Positions 24,459 through 32,888 of a stretch of 52,010 nucleotides of DNA are shown piece by piece. Origin of the DNA: an uncultured Collinsella sp. (GTDB lineage Bacteria > Actinomycetota > Coriobacteriia > Coriobacteriales > Coriobacteriaceae). The DNA lies in contig CAADVS010000088.1 in assembly GCA_900752545.1 (NCBI GenBank), positions 1-52,010 of the forward strand, in the 5' to 3' direction. Positions within the stretch are counted from its first letter, which is position 1. Each line of letters begins with the position of its first letter. The translations under genes and the position numbers were made by a program. The notes below the pieces were generated by a model that did no database searches, was not told the origin of the DNA, and saw only the letters and a program-made list of their open reading frames with translations.

Positions 24459-25865
24459 CTACTCTGTGGTGTCGTCGTCCTCGGCAAGTTGGGGGAACAC
24501 GGCGTCCTTGGGCATGGTGACCTTCGTCAGCGAGGTGAGCTTTTTGCTCAGAGACGTGTCCGTCTTGACCAGGTCGCTGAGCGTCACGATCTTGTAGCCG
24601 TCGGCAATGAGGCCGTCGATGATCTGCGGCAGCGCCTCGAGCGTCTGCTCGGCGCATTCGTCTCTATCGGTGAGCAGCACGATATTGCCCGGCGTCACCG
24701 AATCGAGCACCGTCGAGACCTGCTCGTCGGCACCGTTTAGCAGCCAGTCGCCCGAGTCAATATTCCACGAGACCACGGCGGAGACCAGGTCCATCGCATC
24801 AATCCAGTTTTGCTCGTCAAAGGCAGCGTAGGGAGCACGCAGCAGCATCGTCTTCACGCCGGTCGCCGACTTAATCGCATCGGTGCCTTTCGTGATCTGT
24901 TCGCGTACCGCCTCACGGTCCTGACCCTTGAGCGAATCGTCGCTGTAGCTGTTGGATCCGATCTCGCACCCGGCATCGACAATCGCCTTGGCCGTGGCAG
25001 GCGAGGCCTCGGCCGCATCGCCCGAAAGGAAGAACGTCGCGGTGACGCCCTTTTCCTTGAGCACCTGCAAGATCTGTTTGGTGGCACCGCTCGGACCCTC
25101 GTCAAACGTCAGCGCCACGTACTTTTTGTTGCCCTTGGGCGCCACGCTGGCGCACGCAACAACGCAATCGGTGGCGGGCACAACCTCGCCGCGGTCCTGC
25201 GTCTTGCCCGACTGCTCACCAACCCACACCTCGGAGCGGCCCTGGGCACCCCATGTCTGCACATACTCGATAGCGCCCGTGCCCTCGGTCTTGAGCTTGG
25301 GCTCGATAACCGTAGCCTGGACCTCGTGCTTCTCGTAGGTGTTACGGCCATCCTTGACCGTCACCTTCTCGCCGCCCTCAAGTTCGCGGCTATCCCATTT
25401 GCCCTGTTTCACGCGCTTGCCGTCGACCTTCACCGACAGCTTTTCGCCCCCATGGCGCTTGAGCACGCTGTCATCGACGGCCAGCAGGTCGCCTGCATCG
25501 TAGGTGTCAGTCAAATCCTGGTCGTCGATGAGATTCTGCAGCGTAGAGCCCACGCGCACCGCGGTCTTCTGGCCGTTGAGCTCCACGTCCACACTGCGGT
25601 TGACGTAGCCCACGACGGCAGCGATAAACAGCACGAGCGCGCAACCCACGGCGATGAGCGCGTAGGGCAGGCGAGGCGAACGACGGGGCGTACGGCTGTT
25701 GCCGATGCGCGCACTGCGATCGCTAAACCCGCGGCTATGGTTGAGGTACATCGCGCCGGGCTTACGGCGACGGCGGCGCTGACCGCTGGGCAGCTGCCCC
25801 AGATCGCGGCGCGCCGTCGGACGCGCACCCGAACGCCCGTTTAAGTTGGATCCGTTTTGGCGCAT
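24459..25865 (-). CDS. NodB-fold protein with altered metal-site residues (possible pseudo-deacetylase)
   Basis: 468 aa. A long Arg-rich cytoplasmic N-terminus (1-65), one TM (68-87), a DUF348/ubiquitin-like strand-rich region (91-180), then a NodB domain (about 248-430). Motif 1 reads TFDEGP (253-258; usually TFDDGP). Motif 2, normally H(S/T)xxH, reads SNSYSDD (304-310), so both zinc-binding histidines are absent. Motifs 3 and 4 (RAPY, DSGDW) are kept, while motif 5 (normally LxH) reads VLLTD. The protein is probably anchored outside the cell and binds, rather than deacetylates, a cell-wall polymer; this is inference. RBS GGGAGGG precedes ATG 25865. Confidence 0.85.
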   Translation of the reverse strand: MRQNGSNLNGRSGARPTARRDLGQLPSGQRRRRRKPGAMYLNHSRGFSDRSARIGNSRTPRRSPRLPYALIAVGCALVLFIAAVVGYVNRSVDVELNGQKTAVRVGSTLQNLIDDQDLTDTYDAGDLLAVDDSVLKRHGGEKLSVKVDGKRVKQGKWDSRELEGGEKVTVKDGRNTYEKHEVQATVIEPKLKTEGTGAIEYVQTWGAQGRSEVWVGEQSGKTQDRGEVVPATDCVVACASVAPKGNKKYVALTFDEGPSGATKQILQVLKEKGVTATFFLSGDAAEASPATAKAIVDAGCEIGSNSYSDDSLKGQDREAVREQITKGTDAIKSATGVKTMLLRAPYAAFDEQNWIDAMDLVSAVVSWNIDSGDWLLNGADEQVSTVLDSVTPGNIVLLTDRDECAEQTLEALPQIIDGLIADGYKIVTLSDLVKTDTSLSKKLTSLTKVTMPKDAVFPQLAEDDDTTE

Positions 25866-25886
25866 GTGCCCTCCCCCATAAACACA

Positions 25887-25916
25887 GCAAGCCGGAGCAA
25901 CAGGTCTCCGGCTTGC
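25887..25916 (-). terminator. Hairpin between the PRC-barrel gene and the NodB-like gene
   Basis: GCAAGCCGGAG / CTCCGGCTTGC, a perfect 11-bp stem with an 8-nt loop, lies after the PRC gene stop and 20 nt before the RBS of the NodB-like gene. It may partly separate the two transcripts. Confidence 0.6.
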
Positions 25917-25937
25917 CTCCCATCATTTGGTACGTCG

Positions 25938-26693
25938 CTATTTTGTAGCTTTTGACGAGCCTCCGCTCGCCTTTTGATATTCGTCCTTAAAGGCCTTGAA
26001 CATGCCGCGCGTCTTGCCGAGCTGCTTGCCCAGTGCGCGACTGCCCTTGTCCACGGCAACCGACCCCTTGTCGTCGAGCACCTTGGCGCCCTTTTTGACC
26101 TTGTCGCCCACCACGACGCTGGCCTCGGCGGCCTTGGCAGCCGCACCGCCCGAATACCCGAGCGACTTGACCTCATCCGAGACGACCATCGCGCCGTTCT
26201 CGTAGCCGCGCAGCATCGTCGGCGGCACCTGCGTGTCACCAACCAAAACACTCGAAGCAGCACCGGCGGTCACATAGAATGCCTGCACGATGCCCGAGCG
26301 TGGCTTGAACTCAACGTCCGAGCAATAGCCCACGACGTCGCCCGATTCCGTGCGCACGTCCATACCGACCCAGATGATGCAATCGTCCAGGTTGATGTCG
26401 AGGCGCTTGGCGGCGGCGGCATCGTACGTGCCTTTGATGTCATCGACCGCAATGGCGCCCTCGTAGACGCCAATGGCGTCGAGCGCTACGAATCGGTCGG
26501 GACGCTCGATCATGCCCGCGATATCGGACTGGCGGACCATAAAGCCGACCACGCGCGTACCGCCCGGGGTAAAGACCGGAAAGTGAATCTTTCCGAGCTT
26601 TTTAGGGCTGCGCGGCGTGCCGTCCTTTTTGGTGCGCTTGTCCTCGGTAGGCTTGCGATAGATCTTGGCGCCGACAAAATCCCCAGCGCGCAT
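25938..26693 (-). CDS. PRC-barrel domain protein
   Basis: A 251-aa soluble protein. Two PRC-like units: one near the N-terminus (residues 1-75, with GKIHFPVFTPGGTRVVGFMV) and one at about 100-165 (VGMDVRTESGDVVGYCSDVEF). A Lys/Ala-rich helical tail follows (190-251), likely amphipathic. PRC barrels bind RNA or proteins and occur in photosynthetic, RimM and sporulation proteins; no specific partner is visible. Its ATG overlaps the stop of the YtxH gene (TAATG), so the two are translationally coupled. The Lys-rich tail may bind membrane or nucleic acid (inference). Confidence 0.8.
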   Translation of the reverse strand: MRAGDFVGAKIYRKPTEDKRTKKDGTPRSPKKLGKIHFPVFTPGGTRVVGFMVRQSDIAGMIERPDRFVALDAIGVYEGAIAVDDIKGTYDAAAAKRLDINLDDCIIWVGMDVRTESGDVVGYCSDVEFKPRSGIVQAFYVTAGAASSVLVGDTQVPPTMLRGYENGAMVVSDEVKSLGYSGGAAAKAAEASVVVGDKVKKGAKVLDDKGSVAVDKGSRALGKQLGKTRGMFKAFKDEYQKASGGSSKATK

Positions 26694-27082
26694 TATGCCT
26701 CGGTCGAGGGCTCCGCAGCCTCGGTATCAGCCTCGACGGCGTTCTCGACCACGACGTCGGCGGCAGGCGTCACGTTGCCGCCCGAAATGGCGTCGTTGAG
26801 CTGCTCGCGCAGCTGGTCCATGCGCTCGCGGGCCAGGTCGACCTTGGCGCGCAGGTCGTCGGTCTTGGCGTCGACCATCGGGCCAAAGTCATTCACCGCA
26901 GCACGGGCCTCCTCGGCGCCGTGCTCGTAGGTGTCGCGCATATTGTCCCAGGCGTCGTTGGCGATATCGGCAGCCATGGCGCGGGTCTCGGCGCCCGAGC
27001 GCGGGGCCAGAGCAACGCCGATAATAGCGCCGGCAGCGGCACCAAAAAGTGCGCCGGAGACAAAGCTGAAAGTCTTACCCAT
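26693..27082 (-). CDS. YtxH-domain protein
   Basis: 129 aa. A single N-terminal hydrophobic, Gly/Ala-rich segment (FVSGALFGAAAGAIIGVALAP) followed at once by the RSGAET motif defines the YtxH family of small membrane-associated stress proteins. A long charged helix (residues 35-110) and an acidic Thr/Glu/Ala tail follow. Start ATG 27082 (MGKTFSF) has AGGA upstream; ATG 27088 is a close alternative. It is coupled to the PRC-barrel gene. Function unknown, probably envelope-associated. Confidence 0.8.
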   Translation of the reverse strand: MGKTFSFVSGALFGAAAGAIIGVALAPRSGAETRAMAADIANDAWDNMRDTYEHGAEEARAAVNDFGPMVDAKTDDLRAKVDLARERMDQLREQLNDAISGGNVTPAADVVVENAVEADTEAAEPSTEA

Positions 27083-27218
27083 GATCATTCCTCTCCTGCG
27101 GGCACGTCGGTGCCCACCGTTTGAATGCTGTCCATTATACCCGCAGCGCATCACTTGCCGCTCCGCTCATCTGCGTACGGCAAAAGCGCAGGTACGTGAT
27201 GGTGATAAACGAGTAGGC

Positions 27219-28091
27219 CTACTCCTGAGGCATAGCCGGCATGGCCACCGTGGCACCCGGGTCCTCGCCGGCGCCGTCCACGAGCGGCAGGCCGCCCTCA
27301 TGCGCAGGCCCTGCCGGAACCGTCGCCGCACCGCCAAAGACGGCAGCGGAGGCCTCGTGGTTCTCGGCAACCGCGCCCTCGGTATCAATCGCCACCTGGG
27401 GCTCATCGTCAAAGTCGGGGACGCCTTGGGGCTCGGTGGGAACGGGCTCGGCGGTCGCATCGGCAACGGGCTCGGTGGGAACGGGCTCGGCGGTCGCATC
27501 GGCAACGGGCTCGGCGTCGACCGGCACATCGCCCTCGTCAGCGCCCTCGTCCTCGGCAGTATCTTCGCCGTTCGCAGCGGCGACGGCCTCGTGAGGATCC
27601 TTGCCCTCGGCCTCGGCGCGCATGCCCAGCACCAGGTTGCGCAGGCCCGCGACCGTGCCCTCCACGTCGGGGGCCGGCTGGTCGGCGTGCAGGTAGGCCC
27701 AGTCCATCATAAAGGTGGCCGAAGACAGCGCGCCGATGGCCAGCGCATCATCGGGGCACGAAAGCTCAATCTCAAAGACGCGCTCGTCGTGCTCGCTCAC
27801 GCGGGTGCGGCCGCACGAAATGCTGCCCGCAAGACCGGTCTCGTTCATGAGCTCGACCGTCACATGCTCAAGCAGGTGGCAAAGCTCGGTCTGGCCCATG
27901 CAGTCCTGGAACTCACGACCGGAATCACCCAGGCACAGGTGCTTGGCAATCGCCGGCACCAGGTAATACACGCGCGCCGTGGCCTCGATATCCTCCGAGG
28001 TCATGAGCGGCATGCCGGGGTTCACCAGCACATGCGCGCAGATCTTGTCCTCGCTGACGGTGACCTTAAGGATGTTGAACAGGCCTGCCAT
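27219..28091 (-). CDS. Protein resembling the N-terminal domain of cyanophycin synthetase, with acidic repeat tail
   Basis: 290 aa, soluble. Residues 60-125 (ELCHLLEHVTVELMNETGL, then SISCGRTRVSEHDERVFEIEL) resemble the small N-terminal domain of CphA/MurE-like cyanophycin synthetases, where a LxEHVALEL helix and a GRTR loop recur; the ATP-grasp and Mur-ligase parts are absent. Residues 165-290 are a low-complexity acidic/Pro/Ala tail with a 13-residue tandem repeat (PVADATAEPVPTE). No catalytic function is expected. Strong RBS GGGGAGAG. It lies 24 nt downstream of the CNNM gene on the same strand. The domain assignment is by eye and moderate. Confidence 0.6.
   Translation of the reverse strand: MAGLFNILKVTVSEDKICAHVLVNPGMPLMTSEDIEATARVYYLVPAIAKHLCLGDSGREFQDCMGQTELCHLLEHVTVELMNETGLAGSISCGRTRVSEHDERVFEIELSCPDDALAIGALSSATFMMDWAYLHADQPAPDVEGTVAGLRNLVLGMRAEAEGKDPHEAVAAANGEDTAEDEGADEGDVPVDAEPVADATAEPVPTEPVADATAEPVPTEPQGVPDFDDEPQVAIDTEGAVAENHEASAAVFGGAATVPAGPAHEGGLPLVDGAGEDPGATVAMPAMPQE
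27431..27508. repeat. 39-bp tandem repeat inside the CphA-N-like gene
   Basis: Two copies with period 39 bp (each starting GCTCGGTGGG, at 27431 and 27470) encode the 13-residue repeat. In-frame length variation between strains is likely. Confidence 0.75.
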
Positions 28092-28115
28092 AACTCTCCC
28101 CTACTCTTCCTTGTC

Positions 28116-29489
28116 CTACTCGTCGCCGTCGTGCGGATTCGCGGAACCCGCACCCGACGTCGTCGGCTCGTCTACCGAAGACTCGGAATCCTTCTTATCG
28201 GTTTCGGCCGGAGCAATCACGCGAATGAGCGAGATGCGCTGGCCACGCATCGACTGCACCTTGAACTTGTACCCCGCGACCTCAAACACCTCTCCGATGT
28301 CGGGCACCGAGTCACAAAGCTCCAAAATCCAGCCGGCGATGGTCTCATAATCATCGCTTTCCTCGAGCGGCCAACCAAGCTCAATCGCGTCATCGCACGA
28401 AAAACGCCCATCAACGAGCCACTCGCGGCGCGAAAGGCGCGTGAGATACTTGTTGTCGGGGTCGAACTCGTCCTCGATCTCGCCGACGATCTCCTCGACG
28501 ATGTCCTCGATGGTGATGATGCCGGCCGTGCCGCCGTACTCGTCCACGACCACCACGATCTGGTCATGCGAGGTCTGCATCTCGGACAGCAGCGGCAGGA
28601 TGTCCTTGGTGTCGGGCACAAAGGTGGCGTCGCGCAAAAAGCCGGCGATGGGCTGGTCGCCCTTGCCGTCGAGCGCGGGCTGAATCAGGTCCTTGATGTG
28701 CGCGATGCCGGCGACGTTGTCGGGATCCTCGTGATAGACGGGGATGCGGCTAAAGCCGGTCTGGCGCATGGTGGACAGCACGTCGGCGACCGTCTCGTCG
28801 TCCTCGCACATGGTGGTGTCCACGCGTGGCACCATGACCTCGCGGGCAACGGTGTCGCCCAGGTCGAAGATCTCGTGGATCATGCGCTTTTCCTCGTCGA
28901 GCAGGTCGTCCTGCTCCGAGACCATGTACTTGATCTCTTCTTCCGAGACGTTCTGGCGGTCGTCGGCACTCTTGATGCGCAGGATGCGGGCCAGGCCATC
29001 GGAGCAAGCACCGGTCAGCCACACGAGCGGACGGGCGATCTTTTGGAACACGGAAAGCGGGCCCACGACCTGCTTGGACACGCCCTCGGCATTGGCCAGG
29101 CCGATGCGCTTGGGGACGAGCTCGCCGATCACGATGGACACGAAGGCGACCGCGACGGTGATGATGACCGGCGCCAGGCCGCGCGCGATGGCGGAGAGCG
29201 GCGCGATGCCAAAGCTCATGAGCCACGTGGCGAGCGGGTCGGACAGACTCGTCGAGGCGACGGCGGACGAGGCGAAGCCCACGAGCGTGATGGCGACCTG
29301 GATGGTGGCGAGCAGCTGGTCGGAGTCGGCAGCCAGCTTAATGGCACGCTCGGCGCGCTTGTCGCCTTCCTCGGCCTCGTGCTCCAGCACGGCGCGCTTG
29401 GCCGTGGTGAGCGCCATCTCGGACATAGAGAAGTAGCCGTTGATGAGGGTCAAAACGAGGGTGGTGATAAGGGAGATGGTTATGTCCAT
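28116..29489 (-). CDS. CNNM/CorC-family membrane protein (DUF21-CBS-HlyC)
   Basis: 457 aa: an N-terminal DUF21 membrane domain with four hydrophobic segments (1-190, GYFSMSEMALTTAKRAVLEHE start), a CBS pair (about 205-330, MVPRVDTTMCEDDETVADVL) and a C-terminal CorC_HlyC domain (350-430). This is the architecture of CNNM/CorC proteins that export or regulate Mg2+ (and, in some bacteria, Co2+), though it is often labelled hemolysin. Start ATG 29489; GGAGG lies rather far (15 nt) upstream. A second Mg2+-linked protein in the same window as the NRMT and MgtE-like pair is notable. Confidence 0.9.
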   Translation of the reverse strand: MDITISLITTLVLTLINGYFSMSEMALTTAKRAVLEHEAEEGDKRAERAIKLAADSDQLLATIQVAITLVGFASSAVASTSLSDPLATWLMSFGIAPLSAIARGLAPVIITVAVAFVSIVIGELVPKRIGLANAEGVSKQVVGPLSVFQKIARPLVWLTGACSDGLARILRIKSADDRQNVSEEEIKYMVSEQDDLLDEEKRMIHEIFDLGDTVAREVMVPRVDTTMCEDDETVADVLSTMRQTGFSRIPVYHEDPDNVAGIAHIKDLIQPALDGKGDQPIAGFLRDATFVPDTKDILPLLSEMQTSHDQIVVVVDEYGGTAGIITIEDIVEEIVGEIEDEFDPDNKYLTRLSRREWLVDGRFSCDDAIELGWPLEESDDYETIAGWILELCDSVPDIGEVFEVAGYKFKVQSMRGQRISLIRVIAPAETDKKDSESSVDEPTTSGAGSANPHDGDE

Positions 29490-29599
29490 CGGGAGTTTCT
29501 CGAACCTCCAAGATTCGGGACGTCGGATTAAAACGTTGACGGCGGATACGGCAATTGCACCGGCGCCCAAACAAGGACGCGGGCGCGCAGGCGTGGTCG

Positions 29600-30283
29600 C
29601 TAGATTACGAAGAGAATCACCGCCATGAACTGGAAGATGCTGCCGGCGAGCACCCACAGGTGAAACACGCTGTGAAGATAGCGCACGTTTTTGGCGATAT
29701 AGAACGGCACGCCCGCGGTGTAGCACACGCCGCCGACGGCGAGCAGGGCAAGTGCCACGGGGTTGAGCAGCGCCACAAGTTCGGGCAGCTTAAAGACGAC
29801 GAGCCAGCCCATCAGCAGGTAGACCAGGCCGCTTACCCAGTGCGGTTGACGCTCGCGTAGGAAGCACTCGAGGGCGATGCCGATAATGGCGATGGCCCAT
29901 ACGGCAAAGAACAGCACGGCGCCGCCGTCGTTTGCCAGTGTGATGAGGCAAAACGGCGTATAGCTGCCCGCAATGAGCAGGTAGATGCAACTGTGATCAA
30001 TAATGCGGAACACGCGCTTGGCGCGCGCGGACTGAATCGCGTGGTAGAGCGTGGAGGCTAGGTATTCGAGGATAATGCTAACGCCATAGACAATCGCCGC
30101 GGCCATGTGAGCCGGGCCTCCGCCGCGCAGGGCGGCGAATACGATCAGGAGCACCAGGCCCGCGATACCCAGCAGGCAGCCGACACCATGGGTGACGGAG
30201 TTCATGATCTCCTCGCCCACCGTGTAGTGTGGAACGGCCGCGGTCTTGGGTCGCGGCTTAGAACTGTCGCTCGAATCGGACAT
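29600..30283 (-). CDS. trhA: PAQR/hemolysin III family membrane protein
   Basis: 227 aa with seven TM segments. The family residues are present: the first-helix SVTHGVG, the STLYHA loop, DHSCIYLLIAGSYTP, and the C-terminal LHSVFHLWVLAGS, giving the His/Asp zinc-hydrolase-like set of PAQR proteins. E. coli TrhA affects membrane energetics and lipid homeostasis; true hemolysin activity is doubtful. Start ATG 30283 with GGAGG 11 nt upstream. Probably monocistronic; a 110-nt gap separates it from the CNNM gene. Confidence 0.88.
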   Translation of the reverse strand: MSDSSDSSKPRPKTAAVPHYTVGEEIMNSVTHGVGCLLGIAGLVLLIVFAALRGGGPAHMAAAIVYGVSIILEYLASTLYHAIQSARAKRVFRIIDHSCIYLLIAGSYTPFCLITLANDGGAVLFFAVWAIAIIGIALECFLRERQPHWVSGLVYLLMGWLVVFKLPELVALLNPVALALLAVGGVCYTAGVPFYIAKNVRYLHSVFHLWVLAGSIFQFMAVILFVI

Positions 30284-30389
30284 GCCGGTTACATCCTCCA
30301 ACGTAAAGAGTTCTCAACACTATATCAAAGCGTCTAGGTACGTGCGAAATTTGCACCATACGTGACCCTTTGTTTACCCATTCTTTGTC

Positions 30390-30405
30390 TGTTGACGCAT
30401 CAACG
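30390..30405. promoter_or_regulatory. Palindromic operator 1 upstream of the hydrolase
   Basis: TGTTGACGCATCAACG, a near-perfect 16-bp palindrome sharing the pattern TGTTGAyGyATyAAC with the second site at 30435. It contains TTGACG, a possible -35 box. Likely a dimeric repressor site (inference). Confidence 0.5.
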
Positions 30406-30434
30406 GCGAACGTCCATAATGCGCTTGCATTAAA

Positions 30435-30450
30435 TGTTGATGTATTAACA
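30435..30450. promoter_or_regulatory. Palindromic operator 2 upstream of the hydrolase
   Basis: TGTTGATGTATTAACA, the second copy, exactly 45 bp from the first, 20 nt before ATG 30470. Confidence 0.5.
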
Positions 30451-30469
30451 TCTTATAGGAAAGCTTCTT

Positions 30470-31435
30470 ATGTCTCAAAACGCACGTTCCCATCGAAAGC
30501 TCAAGATAGCCGGCGTCGTTGCGCTGGTGGTTGTCGTTGCGCTGCTCGGATTTGCCGGCAACTTTCTGTTTGACTTCGCGCTGAATCCCCGCGCGCCATA
30601 CACCATGAAGATGATGCAGGATAGCAAGAACGACAAAGAAGGTGAGCAGCCGGATGCCGAGGATACCGAGGCGCGGGCATGGTTTAAAGAGAACCGCAAG
30701 AGCAGGAGCCTCACCGCGGACGACGGGACCGAGCTTGCCGCCTGGTATTTTGCTGCGTCGGAGAGCACGCACGACTACGCCGTCTGCCTGCATGGATATA
30801 CCAACGAGCCCATCGGTATGGCCCGATACGCCAAACGCTTCCACGACCGTGGCATGAACGTACTCGCACCCGCCGCCCGCGCCCACGAGCGCTCCGGCGG
30901 CGACTATATCGGCATGGGCTGGTCCGAGCGCCTCGACATCGTCGCATGGATCGAGCGAATCGTTCAGGCTGACCCCGAGGCGCGCATCCTGGTCTTTGGC
31001 GAGTCGATGGGTGCGGCAACTGCCATGAACGTCGCGGGGGAGTCTCTGCCCGCAAACGTGAAGTGCATTATCGAGGACTGCGGTTATACGAGTGTTTGGG
31101 ACGAGTTTTCTCTGCAGCTCAAGGACGTGTTCGGCCTGCCCAGCTTTCCCTTGCTCGATGTAGCAAACTTGGTGTGCAACGTGCGCGCGGGCTACGACTT
31201 TCATAAGGCGAGCAGCGTGGAACAGCTCAAGCGCGCGACGGTTCCCATGCTGTTTATCCACGGTGACCAAGACACCTTTGTGCCGTACAGCATGCTCGAC
31301 CAAAACTACGACGCGTGCGCCAGCAAGGTCAAGCAAAAGCTCACCGTCCATGGCGCCACCCACGCCAAGAGCGCGCAGGTCGACCCCGAACTCTACTGGA
31401 ACACGGTCGACGACTTCCTCGACGAGTATTTTTAG
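30470..31435 (+). CDS. Membrane-anchored alpha/beta hydrolase
   Basis: 321 aa. An N-terminal signal anchor (11-35) places the enzyme outside the membrane. The alpha/beta-hydrolase core has VCLHGYTNE (oxyanion region), nucleophile S179 in GESMG, D268 in HGDQDTF and H298 in GATHAK, a complete triad. It resembles the YfhR/BEM46 group of serine hydrolases; the substrate is unknown, perhaps a lipid or acyl ester. RBS TAGGAAAG. Twin palindromes upstream suggest a dedicated repressor, not encoded nearby. Single gene, closed by a terminator. Confidence 0.88.
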   Translation: MSQNARSHRKLKIAGVVALVVVVALLGFAGNFLFDFALNPRAPYTMKMMQDSKNDKEGEQPDAEDTEARAWFKENRKSRSLTADDGTELAAWYFAASESTHDYAVCLHGYTNEPIGMARYAKRFHDRGMNVLAPAARAHERSGGDYIGMGWSERLDIVAWIERIVQADPEARILVFGESMGAATAMNVAGESLPANVKCIIEDCGYTSVWDEFSLQLKDVFGLPSFPLLDVANLVCNVRAGYDFHKASSVEQLKRATVPMLFIHGDQDTFVPYSMLDQNYDACASKVKQKLTVHGATHAKSAQVDPELYWNTVDDFLDEYF

Positions 31436-31513
31436 GCAAAAAGCAACGTCTGGGGTTTTGTTGCCAAAAATCGGTTTGTGGTCGGCGGTATTCGATTTTT
31501 CACCACACTTCTG

Positions 31514-31552
31514 AAAAGCCGCCCGCGAGCGTTGTGCTCGTGGGCGGCTTTT
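31514..31552. terminator. Bidirectional terminator
   Basis: AAAAGCCGCCCGCGAGC / GCTCGTGGGCGGCTTTT, a 17-bp stem with one mismatch and T-runs on both strands, placed between the convergent hydrolase and DUF362 genes. Confidence 0.92.
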
Positions 31553-31599
31553 GCTCAACTTACGCTACAAAGGCGCTTATTTTGTCCAATAGCTAGGTG

Positions 31600-32805
31600 C
31601 TACTTGACCTCGATGAGCTCGTACTTGCTCGTGCCCAGGCCGATCTTCTCGGCGTGCGCGATGCACACGCGCCAGTCGGTGTCGGGATGCGTGATGCAGA
31701 AGGGATCCTTGGCCTGCTCGCCCTCCAGATGCTCGTGGTTGTGCTCCATCTTGGCCGCGCTATCGGTGAACTCGGTGTTGGGCAGCGGCTCGGACGCCAT
31801 GACGGCGTCGGCGCAGGCCTGGTCGATGGCGACCGGGTCGAAGCTCGCGAACATGCCGATGTCGCTGACGATAGGCGTATCGTTTTCGGGATGGCAGTCG
31901 CAGTTGGGGCTGATATCCATAGCCAGCGAAATGTGGAAGCTGGGACGATCCTGGACAACGGCCTTGGTGTACTCGGCGATCTTGCAGTTGAGCACGTCGG
32001 CCGCGGCCTCATAACCGGGCTTGATGCAGTCCTGGTTGCATGCCGCAATGCAGCGTCCGCAGCCCACGCAGCGATCGTGGTCGATGGCAGCCACGTGCAC
32101 CGTGCGAGTGGCGCCGCTGGCAAGCTCGCGCTCGCGGGTGCCGTCGAACGAGATAGCGTTGTGCGCGCAGATCTTTTCGCAGGCATGGCAGCCAACGCAG
32201 TGCTCGGTCGCGACGTTCGGCTTGCCGGCGGCATGCTGCTCCATCTTGCCGGCACGGCTGCCGCCTCCCATGCCCAGGTTCTTCATGGCGCCGCCAAAAC
32301 CGGCCTGCTCATGGCCCTTAAAGTGGGTGAGGCTGATCACGATATCGGCGTCCATGAGCGCCTGACCAATCTTGGCCTCGTGTACGTACTCGCCGTCCTC
32401 GACCGGGACGAGTGCCTCGTCGGTACCCTTGAGGCCGTCGGCGATGATGATCTGGCAACCCGTGGCATACGGGGTAAAGCCGTTCTGGTAGGCGGTATCA
32501 ATGTGCTCGAGCGCGTTTTTGCGGCTACCCACATAGAGCGTGTTGCAGTCGGTGAGGAAGGGCTTGCCACCCAGCTCCTTCACGACATCCGCGACGGCGC
32601 GGGCGTAGTTGGGACGCAAAAAGCTCAGGTTGCCCAGCTCGCCAAAGTGAATCTTGATAGCGACGAACTTGTTCTCAAAGTCGATCTGCTCAATTCCGGC
32701 GTGACGGATGAGGCGCTTGAGCTTGTCGAGCTGGCTCTCGCGAGCATGCGTGCGCAGGTTGGTGAAGTACACCTTAGCGGGTGCTGCGGGTGCAGTTGCG
32801 GTCAT
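31600..32805 (-). CDS. DUF362 protein with two [4Fe-4S] clusters
   Basis: 401 aa. The N-terminal 180 residues match DUF362 (VYFTNLRTHARESQLDKLKRL, KIHFGELGN); then two ferredoxin motifs, CVGCHACEKIC with a later Cys and CVGCGRCIAAC with CIKP, followed by a second DUF362-type half (IAEYTKAVVQDRPSFHISLAMDISP). It is a soluble electron-transfer or Fe-S-dependent protein found in many anaerobes; the reaction is unknown. RBS GAGGGG precedes ATG 32805. Monocistronic, convergent with the hydrolase gene. Confidence 0.88.
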   Translation of the reverse strand: MTATAPAAPAKVYFTNLRTHARESQLDKLKRLIRHAGIEQIDFENKFVAIKIHFGELGNLSFLRPNYARAVADVVKELGGKPFLTDCNTLYVGSRKNALEHIDTAYQNGFTPYATGCQIIIADGLKGTDEALVPVEDGEYVHEAKIGQALMDADIVISLTHFKGHEQAGFGGAMKNLGMGGGSRAGKMEQHAAGKPNVATEHCVGCHACEKICAHNAISFDGTRERELASGATRTVHVAAIDHDRCVGCGRCIAACNQDCIKPGYEAAADVLNCKIAEYTKAVVQDRPSFHISLAMDISPNCDCHPENDTPIVSDIGMFASFDPVAIDQACADAVMASEPLPNTEFTDSAAKMEHNHEHLEGEQAKDPFCITHPDTDWRVCIAHAEKIGLGTSKYELIEVK

Positions 32806-32847
32806 AGATCTATCCCCTCGGTCTATATGGCGTTACAGACATAGAGG

Positions 32848-32878
32848 ATGGTACCAGTTAAAGCAGAGTTAAAGTCAA
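32848..32878 (-). promoter_or_regulatory. Candidate promoter of the DUF362 gene
   Basis: Minus-strand TTGACT (32878-32873) and TACCAT (32853-32848), spacer 19 bp, with a directly repeated TTTAACT in the spacer that could bind a regulator. Confidence 0.35.
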
Positions 32879-32888
32879 GTACGGAACC

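Noticed and set aside
26931..29531. An 866-codon plus-strand open frame over the YtxH, CphA-N-like and CNNM genes
   Set aside because: Antisense to genes with clear domains and RBS; no motif or start signal of its own.
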